A stretch of DNA of 41,216 nt from DYRB01 sp963802205 (lineage in GTDB: Bacteria > Pseudomonadota > Gammaproteobacteria > Chromatiales > Chromatiaceae). The notes under the pieces were generated by a model, which was not told the DNA's origin, did not search any database, and worked only from the letters and a program-made list of their open reading frames with translations. Location: contig CAWDHW010000026.1 in assembly GCA_963802205.1 (NCBI GenBank), forward strand, positions 1-41,216. Reading direction: 5' to 3'. The position numbers and the translations under genes were made by a program. Shown here in pieces: positions 23,763 to 32,982 of the stretch (position 1 is the stretch's first letter; each line of letters begins with the position of its first letter).

Positions 23763-26255
23763 TTGCCGGTCCGCGGCCTTCCCTCGCCTGGCCTTTCCCC
23801 TGGAATCGACGTGGCCGGCCCCCTGGTCCTGCTTCGGGGTGAAAAGGTAGGGAACCACCTGCTCGAAGCGCGAGACGAAGTAGATCGCGATCCCTTTGCG
23901 CACATGGTCTGGGACCTCCTCATACTCGCCGCGGTTGTCCTCCGGGAGCAGGATCTCCTTGATCCCGGCACGGCGTGCGGCGATGAGCTTTTCGCGCACC
24001 CCGCCGATGGGGAAAACCTCGCCGGTGAGGGTCAGTTCCCCGGTCATGGCGATGCGCCGTACCGGTCGTCCCAGGGCCAGGGAGAGCAGGGCCGAGGCCA
24101 TGGTGATGCCGGCCGAGGGTCCGTCCTTGGGCGTCGCCCCGGCCGGGACGTGGAGGTGGATGAAGGCCTTCTCAAAGTAAGCCGGATCTATGCCAAGTCC
24201 CGCCGCATGGGCCTGGATATAGCCGTAGGCGATCTCGGCGGATTCCTTCATCACGTCTCCAAGCTGCCCGGTGAGCTTGAAGCCGCGGCTGCCCTCATGG
24301 ATCTTCACCGCCTCGATGGACAGGGTTGCCCCGCCCATGGCCGTCCAGGCGAGCCCGGTGACCACCCCGGGACCGGCGAGCTTGCGCTCGTCGCGGAAGA
24401 CGGGGCTGCCCAGGTAGCCCTTGAGGTCGTCCGTGCCCACCTTGATCGGGGCCGCGCTGCCTTCCAGTATCCTGACGGCCGCCTTGCGTACGATCTTGCC
24501 CAACTGCTTCTCCAGCCGGCGCACCCCGGCGTCCCGGGCATAGCCCTCGATCAGGGCGCGGAGCGTCGCCTGGTCCAGCCGAACCGCACCCTTGGCCAGC
24601 CCGGCCCGTTCGATTTGGCGGGGCAGCAGGTATTTTTTGGCGATCTGGAGCTTCTCGGCAGCGATATAGCCGGCCAGGTTGATGACCTCCATGCGGTCCA
24701 GGAGCGGGGCGGGGATGCTGTCCAACTGGTTGGCGGTGCAGACAAACAGGACCTTGGACAGGTCGAAGCGCAGGTCCAGATAGTGGTCGAGAAAGTCGAC
24801 GTTTTGCTCAGGGTCCAGGACCTCCAGCAGGGCCGAAGCCGGGTCGCCGTGGTAGGAGGCGCCGATCTTGTCGATCTCATCGAGCATGATCACAGGGTTG
24901 GCGGTCCCGGCGTCCTTGACGGCCTGGAGGAACTTGCCAGGCATGGCCCCGATATAGGTCCGGCGGTGGCCCTTGATCTCGGCCTCGTCGCGCATCCCGC
25001 CGAGGGAGAAGCGGTAGAAGCGCCGTCCCAGCGCATCGGCGATGGACCGTCCGATGGATGTTTTGCCCACACCGGGCGGTCCGACCAGCAATATGATGGA
25101 GCCTGCGACCTCACCCTTGAGGATGCCCACGGCCAGGAACTCCAGGATACGGGTCTTGACGTCATCCAGCCCGTAGTGGTCGCGGTCGAGGATGCGCCGG
25201 GCGCGCTTCAAGTCGAGTCTGTCCGGCGAGTGTACGCCCCAGGGGAGCAGGGTGATCCAGTCCAGGTAGTTGCGGGTGACGGCGTACTCCGGGGAGCCGG
25301 TTTCCAGCATGGACATCTTGTCCATCTCATCAGCGACGCGCTTGCCAGCCTCCTCGCTGAACTTCAGCTTGTCCAGGCGGGCCTTGAATTTGTCCAGCTC
25401 CGCGGTGCGATCGTCTTTCGCCAGCCCCAGCTCTTTCTGGATCGCCTTGAGTTGTTCTCGGAGCATGAATTCGCGCTGCTGCGTCTGCATCCGCTCCTCG
25501 ACGCTGTGGCGGATCTTCTGCTGAGCGCGCGCCAGTTCCAGTTCGTTGTTGAGCAGGACCAGGACCTTCTCCATGCGTGGCAACAGGGCCGCGGTCTCCA
25601 GAACCTCCTGAAGTTGGGTCTTGGTGGAGGTGGTCAGGCTGGCGGCGAAGTCGGCCAGGTGGGAGGGGTCCTCGGGGCCGAAACGGTCGAGAAACATGCG
25701 CAGCTCTTCCACGTACAGCGGGTTGAGCGGCAACAACTCCTTGATGGTATTGATGACAGCCATGGCATAGGCCTTGACCTCTGCGTCCGGCGGTCCGGCG
25801 GGCTCCGGGATGTAGCTGACCCGTGCGGAAAAGGGTGCATCGCTTGAGACCCAGCCGTCCAGCCGGAAGCGTTGCAGACATTCCACCAGGACCTGGAGTT
25901 GGCCCTCCTGCTGATGGACACGGTGCACCCGGCAAGCGGTGCCGACGCGGCGGAAGTCCTTTGTCGCGGCGTGCTCAGAGCTTTCGACCTCTACCAGGAC
26001 CACCCCCAGGATCTTGTGCTCTGTCTCTCCTACTGCCGACAGTGTCGATCGCCAGTGTGCAGCGTCCATCACCAGGGGAACCGCTTGTCCCGGGAAGAAG
26101 GGGCGTGCGGCCACGGGCAGCAGGTGGATGAGCCCTGGCAGGACATCGTTGGCCCGGGCCAGGACCCCCGTGCCGGTTTGATCCTCCGATTCGACGTTGG
26201 CCATGGGCTCGGCCTCGGCGGTTCCGCCCGCACTGGCCTGTTTGCTCTCGGACAT
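23751..26255 (-). CDS. lon: ATP-dependent protease Lon (LonA type)
   Basis: An 834-residue enzyme. The N-terminal substrate-binding LON domain (about 40-230) is followed by a coiled-coil (RMQTQQREFMLREQLKAIQKEL), an AAA+ module (Walker A GPPGVGKTS; Walker B IMLDEIDKIG; EVLDPEQN) and the peptidase domain with the catalytic Ser in PKDGPSAGITMAS and Lys in GGVREKLIAARRAG. All active residues are present. The N-terminus (Met-Ser-Glu-Ser) and the C-terminal 30 residues (KARRGKAADRQ) are low-complexity extensions. Shine-Dalgarno GGAGAGG precedes the ATG. Gammaproteobacteria often carry a main lon next to clpX; this copy sits next to ksgA, so it may be a second Lon. Confidence 0.92.
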   Translation of the reverse strand: MSESKQASAGGTAEAEPMANVESEDQTGTGVLARANDVLPGLIHLLPVAARPFFPGQAVPLVMDAAHWRSTLSAVGETEHKILGVVLVEVESSEHAATKDFRRVGTACRVHRVHQQEGQLQVLVECLQRFRLDGWVSSDAPFSARVSYIPEPAGPPDAEVKAYAMAVINTIKELLPLNPLYVEELRMFLDRFGPEDPSHLADFAASLTTSTKTQLQEVLETAALLPRMEKVLVLLNNELELARAQQKIRHSVEERMQTQQREFMLREQLKAIQKELGLAKDDRTAELDKFKARLDKLKFSEEAGKRVADEMDKMSMLETGSPEYAVTRNYLDWITLLPWGVHSPDRLDLKRARRILDRDHYGLDDVKTRILEFLAVGILKGEVAGSIILLVGPPGVGKTSIGRSIADALGRRFYRFSLGGMRDEAEIKGHRRTYIGAMPGKFLQAVKDAGTANPVIMLDEIDKIGASYHGDPASALLEVLDPEQNVDFLDHYLDLRFDLSKVLFVCTANQLDSIPAPLLDRMEVINLAGYIAAEKLQIAKKYLLPRQIERAGLAKGAVRLDQATLRALIEGYARDAGVRRLEKQLGKIVRKAAVRILEGSAAPIKVGTDDLKGYLGSPVFRDERKLAGPGVVTGLAWTAMGGATLSIEAVKIHEGSRGFKLTGQLGDVMKESAEIAYGYIQAHAAGLGIDPAYFEKAFIHLHVPAGATPKDGPSAGITMASALLSLALGRPVRRIAMTGELTLTGEVFPIGGVREKLIAARRAGIKEILLPEDNRGEYEEVPDHVRKGIAIYFVSRFEQVVPYLFTPKQDQGAGHVDSRGKARRGKAADRQASV

Positions 26256-26321
26256 GTCCTCTCCGTTGTTGGGCCGACGCCCCGTCGAGGGCGACGGCGG
26301 TCAAGACCCTACGCTGGGTGG

Positions 26322-27119
26322 TCAATCTCTGGGCAGGGCCTCGCGATTCCAAGCCGCGTTGGCCAGGCGGATGTAGGCCTCGACCAGGATCTCCTCGGCC
26401 CGCTGCCCCGGGTCGATCCCCTGCGACTCCAGCAACCCCGGCGGCAGGGCACCCTTGAGGGTGTTGCGCAGGGTCTTGCGCCGCTGTGAGAAGGCCTGGG
26501 CCACCAAACGGGTCAGTTTGGCGCGATCGGCTACAGGGTGGGGTAGGGGGCGGTAGGGGGTCAGGCGTAGGAAGGCGGAATCGACCTTGGGGGCGGGGTT
26601 GAAGGAACCGGGGCCTATGGTGAAGAGGGCATCCACCTGACAGTACGCCTGGACGCCCACGGATAGGCGCCCGTAGTCGCGGCCGCCGGGGTCGGCGGCG
26701 ATGCGCTCGACCACCTCCTTTTGCAACATCAGGTGCATGTCTTGGATGCAGTCGATTTGCTCCAGGAAGCGAAACAGGAGCGGGGTGGAGATGTTGTAGG
26801 GCAGGTTGCCCACCAGGCGCAGGCGTTCTCCGGGGGGGCAGAGGGCGCAGAGGTCGAAGGACAGGGCGTCGGCGTTGTGAATGGTAAGGCCGGTCCCCGG
26901 CGGGAAGCGCTCGGCGAGCAGGGGGATCAGATCGCGGTCGAGTTCGACCACGTCCAGTCGCCCGGCCCCTGCCAGGAGCCCAGAGGTTATGGCCCCGCGG
27001 CCCGGGCCAATTTCCACCAGTAGGTCCCCCGACCTGGGGGCGATGGCGGAGACAATGCGGGCTATGGTCCCTGGGTCGTGGAGGAAGTTCTGACCGAAGC
27101 GCTTGCGGGGATGGTGCAT
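26322..27119 (-). CDS. ksgA: 16S rRNA (A1518/A1519) dimethyltransferase KsgA/RsmA
   Basis: A 265-residue SAM-dependent methylase beginning HHPRKRFGQNFLHDP, the universal KsgA N-terminus. It has SAM motif I VEIGPGRGAITSGLL and the catalytic NLPYNIST motif, followed by the C-terminal helical domain (FSQRRKTLRNTLKG). It dimethylates two adenosines in helix 45 of 16S rRNA late in 30S assembly. It lies upstream of lon on the same strand with a 66-base gap. It is divergent from maf; the 291-base space between them holds no gene I can support. Confidence 0.93.
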   Translation of the reverse strand: MHHPRKRFGQNFLHDPGTIARIVSAIAPRSGDLLVEIGPGRGAITSGLLAGAGRLDVVELDRDLIPLLAERFPPGTGLTIHNADALSFDLCALCPPGERLRLVGNLPYNISTPLLFRFLEQIDCIQDMHLMLQKEVVERIAADPGGRDYGRLSVGVQAYCQVDALFTIGPGSFNPAPKVDSAFLRLTPYRPLPHPVADRAKLTRLVAQAFSQRRKTLRNTLKGALPPGLLESQGIDPGQRAEEILVEAYIRLANAAWNREALPRD

Positions 27120-27410
27120 GGGGTAGGGTGCTGGGGTGATGGCTCAGGTGGGTGGGAGATTCTACCCGCCGCCAGGGGCGCCAGTGCAGGAGTCGAATTG
27201 GCCGGCTGCGCGGGCGTGCCTTGCCGCAACTGGTCAGCACACTAGACTGGATCCCGGAGGGTTGGCGACTGCCCCGCGGGTGGCCTGTGGCGGGCCCGGC
27301 TCATACCCTCAGTATGCAGCCAGCCAGGGTGGCTTGAGAGATTGGCCAGGGCCGGCCCGGGCGCGTTAACCTAGTCAAGCATCCTACCCGTTTGCCATTA
27401 TCCAGCGTCC

Positions 27411-28043
27411 ATGCAGCAACCTACCCTGATCCTTGCCTCCACTTCACCCTATCGTCGCGCCCTGCTGGAACGGTTTGGGCTGCCCTTCACCGCGGTCGGA
27501 CCGGAGGTTGACGAGGCCAGGCAGGCTGGTGAGTCGGCGCTTAGCCTGGTGGTTCGTCTGGCGGAGGCCAAGGCGCGCGCGGTAGCGTCCGCGCACCCCG
27601 GGGCCCTGATCGTCGGGTCCGACCAGGTGGCGGCCGTTGACGACCGCATCCTCGGCAAGCCGGGTGATCGTGGGCACGCCATCGAGCAACTCACCTATGC
27701 GGCGGGCAAGACCGTGGTCTTCTACACCGGGTTGTGCCTGCTCAATGCTGTCACCGGCCGGGCACGCATTGCCTGCGAGCTGTTCCGGGTGCATTTTCGT
27801 CGCCTGTCCCAGGCACAGATTACCGGCTATGTGGACTGCGAGCGACCCTTCGACTGCGCCGGAGGTTTCAAGTCCGAGGGACTCGGCATTGCCCTGTTTG
27901 AGCGCCTGAGCGGAGATGATCCGAACGCCTTGGTCGGCCTGCCCCTAATCCGTCTGGCTGATTTCCTGGCCGCGGAAGGCGTTGACGTCTTGGCGGCCCC
28001 ACGCCCCAAACCTGGCCCCGGATCGGCCCGCGACGGCGCCTGA
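27411..28043 (+). CDS. maf: Maf-family nucleoside triphosphate pyrophosphatase (YceF type)
   Basis: A 210-residue protein starting LILASTSPYRRALLERFGLPF, with GSDQVAAVDDRILGKPG and the catalytic-region block FDCAGGFKSEGLGIALFERLSGDDPNALVGLPL. The STSPYRR and CAGGFKSEG wording is that of the YceF subgroup, which prefers m7GTP, rather than YhdE (dTTP/UTP). It hydrolyses modified nucleotides to monophosphates in the cytoplasm. The C-terminal 15 residues are an Arg/Pro/Gly tail beyond the family core. Confidence 0.88.
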   Translation: MQQPTLILASTSPYRRALLERFGLPFTAVGPEVDEARQAGESALSLVVRLAEAKARAVASAHPGALIVGSDQVAAVDDRILGKPGDRGHAIEQLTYAAGKTVVFYTGLCLLNAVTGRARIACELFRVHFRRLSQAQITGYVDCERPFDCAGGFKSEGLGIALFERLSGDDPNALVGLPLIRLADFLAAEGVDVLAAPRPKPGPGSARDGA

Positions 28044-28271
28044 ATGGGTAGCGGCCGCGTCAGCGCCGCCCGGCTGGGGTCTGAAAACGCCGAAAGCCGA
28101 CCCATTTCCTCCCCAGGAGGTGAACATTGTTCGGGAATACCCTGAATCGACCCGCTTTTTTGCCAGAATTGGTTGCACAATGACGGATCGTCGGCCACTA
28201 TTGCGGGCAACGTGCCACCGCCATGCCGGAGGTGCGCCAAGCCAGCCTGTCGAGACCAGGGGGAACTGCCC

Positions 28272-30377
28272 ATGACGTTCTTAGTCCCGCGCCCGTTCAA
28301 CGTGCTCGTCCTGCCCTTGTTCACACTGGTGCTGCTGGGCGGCTGTTCCAGCACCCCGGAGCAGCGGACGGCAACGACGATAGAGTACGGACGTGTCCCG
28401 TCCAGCGAGGTATTCCCTGTCCCTCCAGAGATTCAGGGCAACGTGGACTTCTGGCGGAATGTCTACGCCAAATGGGGACGCGGCCAGGTGGCCATCCATG
28501 ACGATGAGTACCTCGATGTTGTCTACGAGGTCGTCAATCTTCCCGGTACGAACCCCGACGGCTACACCCCGGACCAGCAGGCCCTGATCCGGGGGCACGT
28601 CTCGTCCTGGCAGGGACGCCTGCGCAGCATGCAGGACAAGGTCGCACGCGGGGGGTCCTTGAGCCCCGACGAGGCGGCCCTGCGCGACCGGCTGGTGGCA
28701 TCGGGTGGGACTCGCGCCATTTACGGGGCCGACGAGCGGGTGCGTCCGCAGCGCGGACTGCGCGAGCGCTTCCGCCGCGGCGTGGAGGTCAGCGGACGCT
28801 ACGAGGACCGCTTCCGCGAGGTCTTCCGTTCCGCCGGGCTCCCGGAGGACCTGGTCTTCCTCCCGCATGTCGAGTCCTCCTACCAGCTTAATGCCCGCTC
28901 CACCGCCGGTGCGACCGGGGTCTGGCAGTTCATGCCCGCTACCGGACGCAGCTACATGCACGTCGGTTCGGCCGTAGACGAGCGTCTCGATCCGGTGGTT
29001 TCGGCCAAGGCGGCCGCGCGCTACCTGGGCGAGGCCCATAGCCGCCTGGGGACCTGGCCCCTGGCCATCACCTCGTACAACCACGGGGTTGGCGGCATGG
29101 CCCGGGCCAAGTCCGAGCACGGCACCAACTTCGGGCGCATCGTCCGGCAATATCAGGGCCCTGCCTTCAAGTTCGCCTCGCGCAATTACTACGCCGAGTT
29201 CCTGGCCGCCCGCGAGATCGCCAGCCATCCGGACAAGTACTATCCCGGAATCGTCCTCCAGCCGCCCATGACCGAGGAGCGCATCGTTCTACAGACGAGC
29301 ACCCCGGCCAGCCAGGTCGCCGGTCGCTATGGTGTGTCGCTTGATCGTCTTGCTGCCGTCAATCTGGCTTGGCTGGCCTCCGCCAAGAGTGGACAGGCGA
29401 CCCTCCCGGCGGGCCATACAGTCTGGCTTCCGGCCGGTTCGACCCGAGGCGTCGCAGGGCAGCCGTCGGGCGCTTCCCCGACCACTATCGAGACCTTCGA
29501 TGCCCCGGTACGACCCCGCCGCCCGAGTTCCCTTGTACTCGCGGACCCTGACGAGTTCCCGGTGCAAACCTTGACCAAGGCCGCCGTGGCACCCCCGACC
29601 GCCCCCCCCGCCGCCGCCCCGGTTCAGCCGGCCAAACCCGAGATCCCAGCCCCGGCGATGCTCGCCAAGGCGGACAGGCGGATCGCCCCAGCGATACCCG
29701 CCATTGACGACGAGGCGTTCGACGCCGCTCTGGCCAGGATCGAGCAGACTGAGAAAGCGGGCACGGCGACGGAACACATGTCGGGCGTGGCGGAGGACCA
29801 GAAGATCGGCAAGGCTGCCCTGGCCAAAGTGGATAGGGTGGCCGCGGCCAACGATGAGAAGACCGGCAAGGCTGGTTCGGCTAAGGCCGATAAGGCGTCT
29901 ATGGCCAAGAACGAAAAATCCGGCAAGGCCGGTTCGGTCAAGGACGATAAGGCGGTTGTGGCCAAGAACGAGAAGAACGGCAAGGCCGGCCAGACCAAGG
30001 ACGACAAAGCCGCTCTGGCCAAGAACGAAAAATCCGGCAAGGCCGGTTCGGTCAAGGACGATAAGGCAGTTGCGGCCAAGAACGAGAAGAACAGCAAGGC
30101 CGGCCCGACCAAGGACGACAAAGCCGCTCTGGCCAAGATCGGTAAGCCTGGTTCTGCCAAGGACGATAAGACGGCTTTGGCAAAGGTCGAAAAGACAGAG
30201 CGAGGCGGCAAGGCCGTCACGAAGGCATCACGCGAGCATGTGGTTCAGGCCAACGAGACCCTATTCCGGGTGGCCGCCCGCTACGACTTGTCTGTGGAGC
30301 AACTGCGTCGGATGAACGGAGTGTCCGGCAAGGACAACAGCATCCGCCCGGGACAGCGACTACGGGTTAGTATGTAA
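28272..30377 (+). CDS. mltD: Membrane-bound lytic murein transglycosylase MltD with lysine-rich tandem-repeat linker
   Basis: A 701-residue lipoprotein. The signal peptide ends LLGGCSS (lipidated Cys25). The SLT domain covers about 190-310, with catalytic Glu201 in HVESSYQLNARS, then AGATGVWQFMPATG and AITSYNHGVGGMARA. A degenerate LysM-like stretch lies near 365-410. The C-terminal LysM is HVVQANETLFRVAARYDLS...GQRLRVS (about 656-701). Between them are a Pro/Ala-rich linker and a Lys-rich repeat of 19-residue units (526-620). It cleaves peptidoglycan glycan strands, making anhydromuropeptides. The Met at 28272 starts the signal peptide; the upstream open frame from 28173 does not. The repeat is unlike ordinary MltD linkers. 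Confidence 0.9.
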   Translation: MTFLVPRPFNVLVLPLFTLVLLGGCSSTPEQRTATTIEYGRVPSSEVFPVPPEIQGNVDFWRNVYAKWGRGQVAIHDDEYLDVVYEVVNLPGTNPDGYTPDQQALIRGHVSSWQGRLRSMQDKVARGGSLSPDEAALRDRLVASGGTRAIYGADERVRPQRGLRERFRRGVEVSGRYEDRFREVFRSAGLPEDLVFLPHVESSYQLNARSTAGATGVWQFMPATGRSYMHVGSAVDERLDPVVSAKAAARYLGEAHSRLGTWPLAITSYNHGVGGMARAKSEHGTNFGRIVRQYQGPAFKFASRNYYAEFLAAREIASHPDKYYPGIVLQPPMTEERIVLQTSTPASQVAGRYGVSLDRLAAVNLAWLASAKSGQATLPAGHTVWLPAGSTRGVAGQPSGASPTTIETFDAPVRPRRPSSLVLADPDEFPVQTLTKAAVAPPTAPPAAAPVQPAKPEIPAPAMLAKADRRIAPAIPAIDDEAFDAALARIEQTEKAGTATEHMSGVAEDQKIGKAALAKVDRVAAANDEKTGKAGSAKADKASMAKNEKSGKAGSVKDDKAVVAKNEKNGKAGQTKDDKAALAKNEKSGKAGSVKDDKAVAAKNEKNSKAGPTKDDKAALAKIGKPGSAKDDKTALAKVEKTERGGKAVTKASREHVVQANETLFRVAARYDLSVEQLRRMNGVSGKDNSIRPGQRLRVSM
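29847..30131 (+). repeat. Five tandem 57-bp coding repeats within mltD (114-bp higher-order duplication)
   Basis: There are five in-frame units of 19 codons. Units 2 and 4 read AKNEKSGKAGSVKDDKAVV/A; units 3 and 5 read AKNEKNGKAGQTKDDKAAL or a two-residue variant. Unit 1 (ANDEKTGKAGSAKADKASM) is more diverged, and shortened copies follow to about 30190. Units 2+3 and 4+5 are nearly identical at the DNA level with a 114-bp period, which points to a recent block duplication. The product is a flexible, strongly cationic linker. Confidence 0.88.
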
Positions 30378-30383
30378 TCTCAC

Positions 30384-30411
30384 TGGGGGGCGGCTGTGGT
30401 CCGGCCCCCCA
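30384..30411 (+). terminator. GC hairpin after mltD
   Basis: TGGGGGGC (30384-30391) pairs with GCCCCCCA (30404-30411) across a 12-base loop, 7 bases after the mltD stop and 27 bases before the next ATG. There is no T-run, so it may be an attenuator or mRNA 3' stabiliser rather than a full terminator. Confidence 0.4.
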
Positions 30412-30438
30412 CAGGGGATCGACGAGGCCGGCAGCGCT

Positions 30439-31197
30439 ATGAATCAGGGTGTTAGCTCACGGATGAAAGGCGCCGCGTGGACGGCCCTCTCGGCTCTGCC
30501 ATGCCTGGCGGTCGGTCAGGTCCCGGTGGCGGATACCCTGACCCGCATGTCCACTGAGGCAGGGTTCGAGGTCGTGGGGGTGGAGCATGCCAAGGATGCC
30601 TACGGGCGCGATGAAGGGGGGGTTACTTACCCCCGGCTTCGTGGGCTCTTGGAGGACTTCAACCACGTCATCGTTCAGACCCCAAGCGGTGGGATCGACC
30701 GGGTCATCGTGCTCGGGCGCAAGACCCCGTGGGTTGCCCCACCCCCTGCGGAGGGCAATGCCCCCGCTGAGGGGGCGCCAGGTCAGCCCCCCGCCGAGCC
30801 GGCCGCGGATCTGGTTATCCCCACCGAAAAGCGTGGGACGGCGCATATGGTCAATGCCAGTCTGGAGGGCGAGGGTGGCAAGCGCGCCGACGTCAGCCTC
30901 GCGGTGGACACCGGGGCCGATTCCGTGGTTCTGCCTGCCAGCCTGATCCCGATTCTGGCCATCAAACCCCAGTCCCTGGAACAGCGCGAGGTGCAGACCG
31001 CCAACGGCAAGACTACAGCACGGGTGGGGCGCCTGGCAGGGGTCTGGTTCGGGGATCAAAAGATCGCCAATGTGCAGGTCTCTTTCATCGACGATACCAA
31101 GCTTGGGGGCAATGCCCTGCTCGGGATGAGCGTCCTCGGGCGCTACCGCATGACCATCGACGACGAGGCCAATCACCTGACCTTGAGCGCGAAGTAG
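30439..31197 (+). CDS. Retropepsin-like aspartic protease family protein
   Basis: A 252-residue protein with an N-terminal signal-like segment (GAAWTALSALPCLAVG), a Pro/Ala/Glu-rich linker (about 100-128), and a C-terminal single-lobe aspartic protease domain. The active-site triplet is D157-T-G in VDTGADSVVLPASL. The domain continues with VQTANGKTTARVGRLAGVWFG and ends with NALLGMSVLGRYRMTID, the bacterial retropepsin-like pattern. Such single-lobe proteins act as dimers and are probably periplasmic here. The middle segment (about 32-95, with GFEVVGVEHAKDAYG and TPSGGIDRVIVLGRK) is a small alpha/beta domain that I cannot name. Substrate unknown. Confidence 0.78.
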   Translation: MNQGVSSRMKGAAWTALSALPCLAVGQVPVADTLTRMSTEAGFEVVGVEHAKDAYGRDEGGVTYPRLRGLLEDFNHVIVQTPSGGIDRVIVLGRKTPWVAPPPAEGNAPAEGAPGQPPAEPAADLVIPTEKRGTAHMVNASLEGEGGKRADVSLAVDTGADSVVLPASLIPILAIKPQSLEQREVQTANGKTTARVGRLAGVWFGDQKIANVQVSFIDDTKLGGNALLGMSVLGRYRMTIDDEANHLTLSAK

Positions 31198-31219
31198 GGA
31201 TGCAGGTACGGCTCCAGGT

Positions 31220-32017
31220 TCATGGGTTCTCGTTCCACACCGCCGGTTCGAGCCGGGCGGCCGGGTTCTGGCGGTAGAAGGCGGCAAGCTGTGCATAGAC
31301 CGCCGGGAACTCCCCCCTGAGTTGGTGTGGGGTCTCGAAGAAGGCCTCGCTGCACACCGCGAAGAACTCCCCCGGGGACTCGGCCCCATAGGGATCGATG
31401 GCCGTCTCCCGACCGCGGTCAACGCGGCGGACGAAGGCGGCATAGGCCGCGCCCAAGTCCCGCGCCCAGGCTGCGTCGCTCATCTCGGCGTGCAGGGGTG
31501 GGTGGCCGTTGGCAGGGCCGCTGCGCATGTCCAACTTGTGGGCCAGTTCGTGGATGACGACGTTGTAGCCGTCCCGCTCCATCCCGGCCTCCACGTCCGC
31601 CCAGGACAGGATCACCGGGCCCTGCTCCCAGGCCTCGCCACTCTTGACTTCGCTCTCTACCCACACAACCCCGTCGGCATCGACCCGCTCCCGCTCCGGG
31701 ACGAACTCTTCCGGGTAAACGATGACGGCGTACCAGCCCTGGTACCAGGACAGGCCAAGGTTCAGGATCGGTAGACAGGCCTGAAGCGCGATAGTGATGT
31801 GGTCGCGGGCCTGGAGTCGAGCGCCCTGCACCGCCTCGATGGCCTTGGAGCGAAGAAACAGGGCCGCCAGCGAGCGCAACTCCTCGCTTTCCCGAGCGTC
31901 CAACCCGGTCAGGAGCGGGAGGTCATTCCATGCCTGGTCCCAGGCTTGGGCGGGGTATCGGGCCAGGGCCCGGGAGGCGGCCCGTTCGCGCCATCGGCGC
32001 ATCAGCGCACCGATCAT
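31220..32017 (-). CDS. mtfA: MtfA-like zinc-dependent peptidase
   Basis: A 265-residue cytoplasmic protein with the zincin motif HELAHKLD (VVIHELAHKLDMRSG) and the downstream glutamate in EFFAVCSEAFFETP, as in MtfA. In E. coli MtfA binds the repressor Mlc and has aminopeptidase activity; whether Mlc is the partner here is unknown. The frame is open upstream to 32236, but that part is Pro/Arg-rich with no family match. Met at 32017 (MIGALMRRWRERAASR) is the natural start. Convergent with the retropepsin gene and divergent from the sco gene. Confidence 0.85.
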   Translation of the reverse strand: MIGALMRRWRERAASRALARYPAQAWDQAWNDLPLLTGLDARESEELRSLAALFLRSKAIEAVQGARLQARDHITIALQACLPILNLGLSWYQGWYAVIVYPEEFVPERERVDADGVVWVESEVKSGEAWEQGPVILSWADVEAGMERDGYNVVIHELAHKLDMRSGPANGHPPLHAEMSDAAWARDLGAAYAAFVRRVDRGRETAIDPYGAESPGEFFAVCSEAFFETPHQLRGEFPAVYAQLAAFYRQNPAARLEPAVWNENP

Positions 32018-32281
32018 GGTGTCTGACCGGAAGCGCGGGGGAGGGGCATGGTTGGGGGGAGGGTGGCACTCATGGCGCCATGCTGACCGAGGGGGGGATC
32101 GCTGACAAGGGCTGGTGGTTAAGGGGCGACCAGGGGGCTTGGCCTCGGGCGCCGTGGGTAGGGGAATATGCCGCGATTCGACCCGCCCGGCTGGACCGGT
32201 CTGGCTGATGTGTCGCATGATGGCACCGCCCGGCACACACTGGCTTGACGCTTACCACACCCGACGGAGCCTTATCGACCC

Positions 32282-32944
32282 ATGAGACCCGCCACCCTGG
32301 CCGCCGCCATCCTCGCTCTCGGGGGCCTTTTGGTGTGGCTGCTGTGGTTTTGGGAGACCGCCCCCAGCCCGGTGGGGGTCGTCGGCGCCAATCCAAACCC
32401 GAGTCCCGTGGAGACCGGTGGCGCCATGCACAGCCCCTTAGCGCTGGCACAAGCCCCCGGTGGCGGCGACTTCGTCCTGGACTCTTGGCAGGGACCTGTG
32501 GATACCCGCGATCTGCGCGGCTCCGTGGTGCTGATCTACTTCGGTTACACCTGGTGTCCGGACATCTGCCCCACCAACCTGGCCTTTGTCGCCAACGCCA
32601 TCGGAGCGCTCCGTCCGGAAGAACAGGAGCGGGTCCAGGTCCTGTTTGTCGGGGTGGACCCGCAGCGCGATACCCTGCAACGCCTCAGGGAGTACGGGGA
32701 CTATTTCCACCCACGGGTGCTGGGCCTCACCGGCACCCCGAAGGAACTGGCCAAGGTCGCCGGCCTCTACGGGGCCGCCTACCGGCGTGCCGAGGGGGGC
32801 GGGTCGGCCTTGGGCTACACGGTCGATCACTCCGCCTACACCTACGTCTTGAACCCCGCCGGGCGCCTGGTCGGCACCCTGGACCACGCCACCCCGCCGG
32901 CCGAGATCGTCGCCGCTATCCGTGCGGCCCTGGCTGGCGGCTAA
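32282..32944 (+). CDS. SCO1/SenC/PrrC family copper-binding protein
   Basis: A 220-residue protein with an N-terminal membrane anchor (LAAAILALGGLLVWLLWFW) and a thioredoxin-like domain. The copper/redox motif is C-x3-C in YTWCPDICPTNL (about 97-105), with the conserved His in TVDHSAYTYVLN. VGVDPQRDTLQRLREY is a family block. Sco proteins deliver copper to, or reduce, the CuA site of cytochrome c oxidase. The next gene, a PCuAC chaperone, starts 38 bases later, the usual partner for CuA assembly. Confidence 0.9.
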   Translation: MRPATLAAAILALGGLLVWLLWFWETAPSPVGVVGANPNPSPVETGGAMHSPLALAQAPGGGDFVLDSWQGPVDTRDLRGSVVLIYFGYTWCPDICPTNLAFVANAIGALRPEEQERVQVLFVGVDPQRDTLQRLREYGDYFHPRVLGLTGTPKELAKVAGLYGAAYRRAEGGGSALGYTVDHSAYTYVLNPAGRLVGTLDHATPPAEIVAAIRAALAGG

Positions 32945-32982
32945 ATCCCGATCCCCACCCCAATCCGACTGGAGAAGATGTC

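Noticed and set aside
23733..25847. A 704-codon open frame antisense to lon
   Set aside because: Same effect: it mirrors the Lon coding frame, has no ribosome binding site of note and no family resemblance.
27120..27410. Possible small gene between ksgA and maf
   Set aside because: Short frames in this gap lack a start with a ribosome binding site and any family likeness; it is long enough to be a divergent promoter region.
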